Shown here one piece after another: positions 54,329 through 64,000 of a stretch of 64,000 nucleotides of DNA. Location of the stretch: positions 39,331-103,330 of the forward strand of contig JAECUM010096241.1 in NCBI GenBank assembly GCA_016617855.1. Direction: 5' to 3'. Both the position numbers and the translations under genes were made by a program. Numbering within the stretch: position 1 is the stretch's first letter; each line of letters opens with the position of its first letter. The stretch is from Megalonaias nervosa (lineage: Eukaryota > Mollusca > Bivalvia > Unionida > Unionidae). The notes beneath the pieces are model-generated. The model was given only the letters and a program-made list of their open reading frames with translations, had not been told where the DNA came from and ran no database searches.

Positions 54329-55222
54329 TTACACTAAGACCTGTTTAAAACGACCACTTGTATACTCGTGCACAACTTTATGAGGCGGTGACAGCGACCT
54401 TGACACAGCGTCGAGCACAACGAGTACTTCACGGTCGCATATTGGCGGATCGGTTATTGTCTGTGTTGGTAATGTTGAATACCAGACGGGAGTGTTTTGA
54501 AGTCCGCCGACATATTTTAAAAATTCATTCCGTGGTGACAGTCCATACGAATCAAAATAAACAACTCCACTTGAATCAATCGCGTATGAAACCCAGTGAG
54601 TACCTAGACCAGAACTTCCATCGAGATTAATGATACCGGTTTCAACACGGTTTGGTTGTTTTGGTAATTGATCACGCATAAAAACACCTCTGAAGTTTTT
54701 GATGTTTATTTTTAGCAGCATCAAGTAAATCAAAATTGGACATGGAAAGCATGTTTAGCGAAGCGTCCAGAGCAGTCTTAGACCTGAGCCGCTCGCAGCT
54801 TGACCGTACCATGAATGAGGGGTTCCTGGCAGTCTTAGACCTTTCCCTTTTTTTGGAAGTATTTAGTCCGTGACCTGTTGCTTTCTTTAATTCCATCACA
54901 GCAGCAGTTCCAACAGCACCAAGTGCGTCTGCTTTTGCAACAGCTGGGGCTGCAGCGGCTATTAACGTTGGTATAGCTGCAAGAAGTGGAAATAGCAATA
55001 TCTTTAATGGCACTCGCAGAAAGATTAAATCAAACACCGGTCTTTGATCGTTTGGCGTCATTAAAGTGTCTGAGTTGACGTTCTGTCAGTGATAGTTTAT
55101 TTGGACCACCTGCGATCTGTGCTGATTTTAGCTATAGTTTTATTCCCGAATTTTTTTAATACTCATTGTAGCTTTTTAATCTGACCAAGGGTCAGAGTAA
55201 CACTAACATGATGATATGACAT
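54329..55222 (-). pseudogene. Minor capsid - protease fusion (element 3)
   Basis: The minor capsid frame (LLAAIPTLIAAAAPAVAKA) continues without a stop through the basic repeat (RSKTARNPSFMVR) into the protease N-terminus MLSMSNFDLLDAAK. A frameshift near 54700 then leads to the core with GTHWVSYA, YFDSYGLSP, LPTQTITDPP and ICDREVLVV (His, Asp, Gln, Cys). Start at 55222, other breaks near 55165 and 55060. Confidence 0.7.
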
Positions 55223-55266
55223 TATAATATCATGAGCGATTTAATTACTGATCACGAGTGATCCAG

Positions 55267-56525
55267 TTATATGTTTTCCACTGGGGCATCAATGACTCTC
55301 ATTCGTCCACCAACACCTTCAAGCAACATTGTTTTGTCTGAGAGTATAACAGCGATTGCTCTGTAATTAGCAATAGCTCCTCTTGCCACACGAGCTGGAA
55401 AGTGTATCTCAACGACAGATTGTCTAAATAAATACAGGTGTTCCAGCGAAAAGTAATAAATCGGGTACAGCGTTGTAAAATCTAGTTGTGATATTTGTAG
55501 ACTAGAATCAACATTTTGATCACGTCCCATGAATATCATCAAACGATGATACGTACGTGCTTTATCAAACTCTAGTAATATATACTCAGCTGGTTCTTGA
55601 TGTCCATTTATTCTCAGTGAGATTTCAGTAATACCAAGTTTGTCAAATATCATTATACTGTGTAATTATGAGTTTACTCGTTCAGTATTTTGGAAAGCAA
55701 CAAATACATGTCGCGGTGCAGAGACACCTTGCCGTGACGCTATCTGCCATGTGAATAAACCATTAATGTTTCTTTGAACACTATCTGTGGTCATCTACAA
55801 CCATGATAATGTTGATTTACCATCCGAATCCATAAAAGAGAGCAGTGAGTGATGGTAACATTGTTGGTATCCACAATGAAAGTTTTGTCAGCATTACTTT
55901 ACCTGCATCACCGATAGGGCGCCAGATTGCATCATCGTCGGTAGCCTTTCGTACAAGTACAGCTGTATGCTTGGCTCCAAAACTAACTTTTCTGACATTT
56001 CTGCAAAATCCAAAGATGTGGGACAGTGGAATTGCACATGAAAATTGTCTACTTCCATCTTTCCACATTGATCGACGCGCTGCGAATCCTAACTTGAATT
56101 CTGGATTAGCACCATGAACCACCAGCCACACATCAACGTCAGCGGCATCGGCGAAGTTTCTTGGTCGTCTTATATTATACTGTCTGTTGTCAGAGTGGTA
56201 AGAAGTATCCTTTACAAACATCATTGATGGACCAGCTGATCTTGAATAATCATCGGAATATCTTGCTAGACCTAATATCGTCGAGGCAACGTCGACATTT
56301 TCCAGGCATGATTCAATGTTTCTTCCGTCGATGCTATACGTGGCACTGTTGAACAACGCTATGATGCCATTATTATCAAAGCCAACTCTAACATCAGCTC
56401 CATATTCAGTATCATCTGCTTTTAGAATTTCACCTTCTACTTCAATAAATGCTTCAGCGGGTAAGAAATATCTGCTTGTATCCTGAACAAAGCAGTAATG
56501 TTCCGGAATGACTGGCAAGGCAGAG
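55267..56525 (-). pseudogene. Major capsid protein remnant (element 3)
   Basis: Two main frames (56518-55817 and 55653-55267) align with element 2: FLPAEAFIEVEGEILKA, CAIPLSHIFGFCRNVRKV, FTTLYPIYYFSLEH and RVIDAPVENI. The 5' end of the gene and the rest of the element are missing. Confidence 0.75.
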
Positions 56526-56848
56526 AAAAGTATAAGTAGCTCTGTCTACCATTTAACACTTAATTCAGCTCTTGCAGCAGGTTAAAACATGCGTTTTTGA
56601 AGAAGCTGTTTAACATGTTAATAGATTCGCCAACAAAACTAAATATGGTAGAACTTATAAAGTTATCAAGATTTTTAAGGACAGTATCTGATAGATAATC
56701 TAGGAGCAAAAGAGATACAACCAGACAAGATAATCAAATAAAATAAAATGAGTGCTAGTCGTCGATCTAATGATAATTACATTTTAATGTTAACAAGTAA
56801 ACCAATGGGATGTATGGGGAAACCTAAGTAAACAAAGTAATAAATCTG

Positions 56849-56898
<50 letters not shown>

Positions 56899-56929
56899 TT
56901 TGGATATTTAACGTAGCTGTAACAATTAT
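56526..56929. other. Host DNA with (TG)n tract
   Basis: Stop-rich sequence; (TG)n at 56850-56897 directly precedes a SINE in reverse orientation and is probably its tail. Confidence 0.6.
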
Positions 56930-57125
56930 TCAGTCATATCGCTACGATGTCTGCAGTGTGGCAGTTTTATAGTGATCTCTTGAACTGGGGCATCATGCCG
57001 CAGACATGTAGAATGATGTCCCACCCAGTCACATTATCCTAACACTAGGCCGACCAGACCAATACTAACCTCTTAATGCTGAGCGCCAAGCAAGGCAGCT
57101 GTTAGTACCATTTTTGTAAGTCTTT
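56930..57125 (-). repeat. SINE body (5' truncated)
   Basis: CATATCGCTACGATGTCTGC through CTTAATGCTGAGCGCCAAGC, nearly the same as 63385-63573. The tRNA head that follows in the other copy is absent here. Confidence 0.75.
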
Positions 57126-58006
57126 GTAAATCTGATACAGCTCATAAATCAAAAGCGAAGCAAAAACAAAGGCTGTCTATTTCGTAAATGTCATGGGAGA
57201 AAAATGCCAAGGGCGCCAAATTGTACCCAATGGTAATCAACGAAATTAAGAAAGATTTTGGTTAAGAAGATTAAGCATTGTATAGGTGTCACAAAAATGT
57301 ACCCCAAAAAACGTGCAAGTTTTTAAACTGACTTGCGGTTAGCATGGCGACTGCATCGGGTGAGAATCAGTGCTGCTTTCTTAGGTATGGCAGAAATAGC
57401 AAGATGGTTTATTATCCATTCGGCTTTAGCGGGTTTGATGCAACGTTACTTGGGTTTGTTTCATAATTATCAGAGAAAATCGAGTATACAGTTTTCAAAC
57501 ATAATGAGATCGTGACATCTGCTGCAAGCAAGTTTAGCAGTAGTGATGGTATTGTGAGTTAAGCAATAGATGATAAATAAACAAGTAACTATGAATTTAA
57601 TATGACTGTTATCAGAAAGTCAAAAGAATGAAGAGTTACAAAAACGTTTAAGAGTAAAGAAAGAAAATAAAGATAAATCAACTTTTTGGAGAGGTTACAA
57701 TAAGTAAAAAGAATCCAAAGTAAATAACATAAATCGCAAATCTGCATCTGTTGGTTGTATGAATATTAACTGCTTTAATTTATTCCACTGAAATGAAACG
57801 TTAATTTACCGTTGAAAGGCAACCTAAAAGGAAACATGTTTTATCAATCTAACTAATAACAGAAACAGTGAATTCTACATTTTATTAGAGAAAATATATT
57901 TTGCTGTTAGTTATTTTAATATAAAAATGATCCGAAAAACAACTTATTTTATTTAATTGGCGATAGAAAGACACAAACTTCTTTTATTTCCTGAAGGGTT
58001 CTATAA

Positions 58007-58092
<86 letters not shown>

Positions 58093-61000
58093 TATAGATA
58101 GATAGATACACACATGGATAAAGTCAAATAGGAAATGACTGCTAATAAAATCGGGATGAGAAGTATTGATATCGAGTGCATAAAACACAAATAAAAACTT
58201 CTAGTAACTCCTAGCTATAATTACACAGTGTACACAACCAACTAAAATTCTAAACTGCTATGAGTAAATAGTCATAAACATGTACAGACCCTTTCTGAAT
58301 TGGATACCGTTTATGAGTGTTAGAAACCTAATATTTTTTATATTTTTCTTGACCATATTAATGGCACCAAACATTACACCAAATAATATTATTAAAGGTT
58401 GCAAGAATTTCTATCCGTTAGATATTGTCACAATTACTTTGTTTCAATCAATGTTAACGGAAATTACAAGGAATTACAAAGAGGTACACTGAACCGGCTG
58501 AATATCAGAATTCAAGATGACGACGAAAAGAAAGAGACCTTTCGGGGTATTCTTGTAGTATGTATTTCATTATTAGTATCAATGTAAACGATTATGTTAT
58601 TTTCTAGTTCATTGAAAACATCGTTATACCCAGTAATCAAGTCTGTTCTCTGTAATGAATGGATATATTTCCATTTCTTGTATCAGTTGGTTTGATAAGC
58701 TATATTTCCTATCAGAGAGACCATCGCTAGTATTATTACTCCCTTGTTTTACATGTCTTCGCGTTTCGTTCGTTTAAAGCTTTTCTTTTAAACCAGATTT
58801 CATCATTTTGTTTTTAATTATTTGAATCTCTTGTGAAATATGGATTTTCACTCAGTTAATATGTAACGCATTTGTCAGGGAAAAAAGTCATTTTGTCATC
58901 AGGTAGTCCAACTGGTTAAGAAGCTAGAATGATAAATTTGAAAACTTCATCATTGTTCATTGTTGATGGCAGAACAATTGTAAACATCAACAGATTTTCC
59001 AAAAGTAAGCAACAGTAATTACATGAGTTAATGTTGCCTAATAAAAAGGGGCTGATTTTGTTCCCCTCGATAACTCCTTATTCATCTGGCGAAAAGGGTA
59101 CGCAATATATATTGAATTTCAGTTTTGTCTCTATAAGCGCTAACTAAGTCACACGCCATCAGGTAGTCGATTGTAAACTAAGTAAAAATGCCCCCTCCCC
59201 CCCCCCCCGGTAGTCGAGTGTGAAGTAAGTAAAAATGGAATAATCAGTTTTAAAGGTTTTTATTGTAAAAGTTTGATGGCCGACCTAGTGACACCTTAAA
59301 TAGCCTCTCTGAGGTCATTTAACTTTGACTGCTGTAAAAAAAAAAGTACAATAAAGGTTGTGCCGATATCACACAACGTCTTATTATTTATCTTGTAAAA
59401 ATTGTTTGCCTACAAGCTACAGACCTTTAAAGCAACAATGGTATTGGGTTATATTTTGACAAACTCTAGTCGTCTCCGTCAGATAGTTTTGATTATTTAT
59501 TCTTAAACCCAGTATCTCTTTCCCCAGCACTTTTAATCTCTTTTCACCAAATAAATGTAATGCTTAAACAACTACACCAACAGCTATCAAATTACAGAGT
59601 GTGTTCTTTCAGTCCCTTTTTGTTACATTCACGCAGTAACGTTCTTCGCATAATCTTCGACATTTTGGACTCTTCTTCTTTAAACGGTTCGGCTTTAACG
59701 TTTTAAATTACTGCCAATACATCTTCCAAGTTCAACTCAACGTGGAACTTTTACCTATTGTGAGGTTGCCTTTTCAAGTTCTTTATTAACATTAGATTAG
59801 TCTTGCTTGATGTCGTGTCATTCCCATTTATTTAACAAGGTCATTTGTAATAAAGACCAACATAAATATGAGCTGGGACAATGGCTAATTATTAGATAAC
59901 TTGCAGTGTTGCGATGATTAGTTAAGAATAATTCGATATGTAATTGGGTAAATTAATAGATGGATATAAAGACGTGTTCAAAGCGTCAACGAGATATATC
60001 AGCATCAACTGGAGCCAAGTTTGCAATGGTATCAAACACTCACTTTGCATGTACACTTCCACCACACCACTTTCACAAGCACAGCGAAGTGTATCTCAGA
60101 ATAGAGCATGATTCTTTCCCAATTATTCCATGGTAAAAATCAGTTCTTTTTATAAATATTTACCTTTCAAACGCACAGAAAACAAATAATCTAAATTTAG
60201 ATGCGAACCACTTAGCTGGTGATTAATCCTGAAGAAGTGTATCTGGGTCTGATATTGATTACGTCAACCACCAAGCAAACATTTTCACAGACCTAGTCAA
60301 ACACTTACAGTTCTCATCCTCCCCATATGTACATTCTCATTATAAATTCATGGTAAACAGAAAGAGAACTAAACCCGATTGCGTAATTTTGTCAAAATTC
60401 TCGTGTCCTTTAAAGGGTATTTCGCAAGAAAAAAAAACAAACCCTCAAATTTGGAAAATTATAATTCATTAATCACAACTGCCTCTTAAATAAATAAATC
60501 AAAGTATATCCAATCCCATACTTTACCATTATCAAGAAAAATATAAATATTTCCTGATGACCTTGGTAGTCAGCCGTGTTTGTTTTGTGCATGTACTTAT
60601 ATCTTGCATATATTTAAATATTATTTACCTATTAACTATAGTCACTTACATACACCGGGGTACTCTGTAAAGGCCCTCGATATTTAACAGGTCCAAGTTT
60701 GCTTTAATCTTTCCCACTCTATTTATTTCACTTTATTTTGGCCATGGCTCATGAAAACCAATTACATAATGATATTACTTCATCATTTACTCTACTTTTT
60801 GTGTTTTAGTACACATTCAGGTCACAACTTTAGTACACTATCAGGTCACAACTTTGTGTTTAGTACACTGTCAGGTTACAACGTTGAGGAAGCATTCCAC
60901 GTGATACCACTTTACCATCTATAAAGTTGGTAATTTTTTTTCAATTCCAATAAACAACATTATAAAGAGGGATAAAGCAGCCAGAGCTGCCATATAGTCA

Positions 61001-63337
61001 CCCATTTATGAAGGAAGATTACATATAATTACTTCAATATTATATAAATAAGTATGTTCTATATACATGGCAATATGTGGAATGAAAACTCCCCAAACAA
61101 GCATTGGAAAATAGCATCAGACATGCAAATGAGGTGGTATTTTGTCTCACATGTCGCACCTAACTGATTCATACCTCCAGAGAGGTGGTCCTAGACCAGA
61201 ATTCATACTTTGCCAGTGTCCACTGACAGTTTAAGATATCGACTTCCAACCTGTGAGATAGAATTGATTGTTGTGTGTACGTCATGAACACAGTTAAAAC
61301 TCTTTTTACTATCAGAGACGATCTTGGACTTTCTAAAAGAATGCGGTTCATTTCTGGCGTAGAGTTTTGATGATTTCACATTTTGACCGTTAGCTATTGT
61401 TTTAAATACATAGTAAAGCATTGTAGCAGCATTCCCTTTTATATTTCATCTTATTTACTTGTATTTACTTCTATGTTCAAGGGTCTATAGACTTTGAGAA
61501 TGTTTACATTTATAAATTTAACTTTTAATAGGCATTATATAGTCGAGAATGCGTTGATGTGCCGTTAAACATTATAAGTGCGCACATACATTCATATGTA
61601 CGTGCGTGCGTGCGTACGCACAGGCATACATATATACAAACATGTTGTTAATTCTTTTGCTCACTCCCTCATAAATACGCATGAATTAGACCTATCCTCG
61701 TCATTTACGGTCGCTATCCTAAAAGTTGACGTCTTTGTGTGTGATTGCATTGCCACAGGAAACCACATTATTCAGTCAATGAGCTAACATAATCCATCTT
61801 CAATGAACGCAACACCTTGTTATGGTATCCCCTCCTTGGTTCTATATATTGACCTCTGTACATGCAATCAGGTCTTGACAAGCGAAGGATAGGAATTAGT
61901 ATCGGACGATAGACAATATTGATAAGTTTCTGCTACTTTACATTCATTTTGATGCATATGCAGGGGTTGGTGGTAAGAGTGATACATAACGTTTGAGATT
62001 CTATTACAAGATGTATTGATTTTTTTTTACAAAAATAATTATTAATTAATTAATTAATAATTAGTTTTATCCGTGAGTAATTAAAACGTTGTAACGATAT
62101 ACAGAGAGGCAAACAAAGGGTTTGGTATAGAGGGACTGGATATTGAGAACAGAAAAAAAAAAAAAACGCAAAGTAAATAATAACCATAATGCGTTGGGGA
62201 TATTTAATAGTGTCTTTTTAATTTTAGGTTCTCGACATAGAGTATGCAGTTCACGCCGGTTTATAGCGCTATACTCTATAGATGTTATTGATTAACAAGC
62301 CCAAAAATTTCATCATTTCCTGCCATAACGCTAAATAACGGCACCTACTTTAATCGAATTCGCAAGAATGAAATGCTACAAGAGAAACTATTAAAGGCAA
62401 ATATTTTACATTCTTTAAAAAGTATAAAAATGAAAGAAAACAAACAAAAACTTAAAACATAAAAGGTCAAAATTTATCACATAGGACGCATTTCTTTTTG
62501 TCTCTTCATATTTAGATGGTACATCATTAGAAAAAGCTTCTTAACTGAATTCACAGGGAAAAAAAAAAAACAACACGAAAACAAATTATGTCTCATACAG
62601 TGGAAGTTGATACTTTCTACATTAATATGCTCCACCGTCAGTGGGTACTTCCAAGGTTGTCTTAGGTGTCAAAGGTGTCATATGTCACGTGACCTATAAG
62701 TCAGCGGAACAATACTATTTTATCTTAGCAGTTCATTCTGTATGCTGGTTGCCAGCTCCGATGATGACTTGGATGTTCTAATGTTCTGGAGTCTGATGTG
62801 CCGAAGCTTGTTTGAGGAGTTTCCATTCAATATATTTCGCCAAGAGTATAGAACATAACGCTGTGTATAATATTTGAAGGTTGTATCTGGAATCTTCCAT
62901 TCAACAACTGCTAATTGCAGGACAGCAATGCCTGTTTATCTGCATATTAAGTATGACTAGGCACCCAACGATACAGATTTTTTCCCCCCAGATTATGTGA
63001 GAAAATCATGCAAGATCTGGATTATTTACTGGTTTTCAGATTTAACGTTTATTGGGCACATCCTTTCAGAGGTTTCGATAAGTTTAAATATTTGAGTAAT
63101 GGCTGACTTTTCTGAAGTAAAAATCGAAGCTTGATCTGGTAACTGGTTTATTTGCAGCAAAGGAAAGTCTACTCGAGCGAATAAATACGGTGTAGATGGG
63201 TTTAAAAATCAGACACTGGAATAATAGACGTATTAAACTTGAATCATTGTCCTGCTAAAACTTATTTTCATCTAACTTCAAACGCATATTCACGATCGTC
63301 TATCCGTTTGGTAATTCATTCAAACACTGTCCCCATT

Positions 63338-63340
<3 letters not shown>
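57126..63340. other. Non-coding host DNA
   Basis: No supported gene. It holds a (TA)n/(GATA)n tract (58010-58110), a C-run at 59188-59207, a TCAGGTCACAACTTT-type triplicate at 60820-60880 and small A-runs. Called ORFs here are short and random-looking. Confidence 0.6.
58010..58110. repeat. (TA)n/(GATA)n microsatellite
   Basis: About 80 bp of TA followed by GATA units. Confidence 0.95.
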
Positions 63341-63389
<49 letters not shown>

Positions 63390-63650
63390 CGCTACGATGT
63401 CTACAGTGTGGCAGTTTATAGTGATGCACTGGGGTATCATGTCGCAGACATTTAGCATCATGTTCCACCCAGTCAAATTATATTGACACCAGGCCGACCA
63501 TTCCTAACACTAACCTCTTAATGCTGAGCGCCAAGCGAGGCAGCTACTCGTACCGTTTTTATAAGCCTTTGGTATGACTCGGCCGGGGTTCGAACCCGCG
63601 ACCTCCCAAATTCGAGGCTGATGCTCTAAACACTAGGCCACTGTAGCCAT
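63341..63650 (-). repeat. Full-length tRNA-derived SINE with (GA)n tail
   Basis: Read on the minus strand: tRNA-like head with A-box CCTAGTGTTTAGAGC and B-box GGTTCGAACCC (63650-63574), a body conserved with 56930-57125 (GCCTCGCTTGGCGCTCAGCA) and a (GA)n tail (63384-63341). The body resembles widespread molluscan SINE families; I cannot name it with certainty. Confidence 0.75.
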
Positions 63651-63859
63651 CTCTTTATGCAACCGATGAGTTTTCACGATTGATAATCTAGGATAACATT
63701 AACTAACTACTTAGGCACAGAAGCGCTCCCCGCCAGTCTCTCTTTACGTATATATTCTTATCATTCTTCCAAGACCTTTGATAATTTGAACAAGTTCATC
63801 ATGAGATAAAAAGTGCTAACATAATATCTATATATTGCTTGATTGATATGAAGTTCATT

Positions 63860-63866
<7 letters not shown>

Positions 63867-63890
<24 letters not shown>
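63867..63890. repeat. Short (TA)n tract
   Basis: About 24 bp of TA repeat near the right edge of the window. Confidence 0.9.
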
Positions 63891-63891
<1 letters not shown>

Positions 63892-64000
63892 CATGTCTGT
63901 CCACACGCATAAGGGAGAAAACTGAACAGAGTAGCAAAATTTCAACAGGTCAGTTAAGTATTGGTGCTTCCATGGGCGCCCACAGGATTTTTTGCGGGGG

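Larger units (their letters stand above)
50305..56525 (-). mobile_element. Element 3: deleted relative of element 2
   Basis: One TIR (50305-50546), ATPase, zinc ribbon-PLA2, then a gap where polymerase and integrase should be, a tandem repeat, and penton, 2TM, fiber, protease and capsid genes in the reversed element 2 order. It stops inside the capsid gene at about 56525 with no second TIR. Every gene is broken. Confidence 0.85.

Overview
The window looks like a piece of an animal nuclear genome. It is AT-rich and carries long (TA)n, (TG)n and (CT)n microsatellites, tRNA-derived SINEs and an LTR retrotransposon, and I recognise no host protein-coding gene. The SINE body resembles families I know from molluscs, so a mollusc is my best guess, but this is inference. 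Almost all coding capacity belongs to endogenous Maverick/Polinton (adintovirus-like) DNA elements: virus-like transposons with capsid proteins, an adenain-type protease, a packaging ATPase, a DNA polymerase and a retroviral-type integrase.

Layout. (1) 1-1577 and 19558-~20530 are two halves of an old Polinton remnant, 'element 0' (2TM protein, fiber, ATPase). (2) 1578-19550 is 'element 1', about 18 kb, with ~750-bp TIRs and a TATTCTA duplication, inserted in the fiber gene of element 0. (3) ~24629-~45930 is a decayed Ty3/gypsy retrotransposon with order PR-INT-RT-RH, as in the Gmr1 clade. (4) 27193-42820 is 'element 2', 15.6 kb, with 258-bp TIRs and an AGTGG(A) duplication, inserted inside the gypsy integrase. 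(5) 50305-~56525 is 'element 3', a deleted, one-ended relative of element 2, inserted just after a SINE tRNA head. (6) 20.5-24.6, 45.9-50.2 and 56.5-64 kb are non-coding host DNA with microsatellites, SINE copies and scraps of older transposons.

How the genes fit together. Elements 1 and 2 share a homologous virion kit: major capsid protein, penton-like protein, two hydrophobic minor capsid proteins, C5-type protease, coiled-coil protein, fiber, 2TM protein, packaging ATPase and a zinc-ribbon/PLA2 module. Their replication and integration genes differ. Element 1 has a family B polymerase with an endonuclease-VII-like Cys/His insert and a PLA2-integrase-chromodomain fusion. Element 2 has one polymerase + SF1 helicase + HNH reading unit and a different integrase lineage. 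Both keep a freestanding HNH homing-endonuclease-like gene beside the polymerase.

Most genes carry in-frame stops or frameshifts, and many frameshifts lie in A/T homopolymers. The copies are therefore decayed, or the assembly has homopolymer errors, or both. ORFs without a visible break include the element 1 penton-like protein, the element 2 ATPase, fiber and 2TM protein, and the element 2 HNH gene. A start-codon motif close to TATAATATG recurs in front of many genes on both strands in elements 1 and 2.
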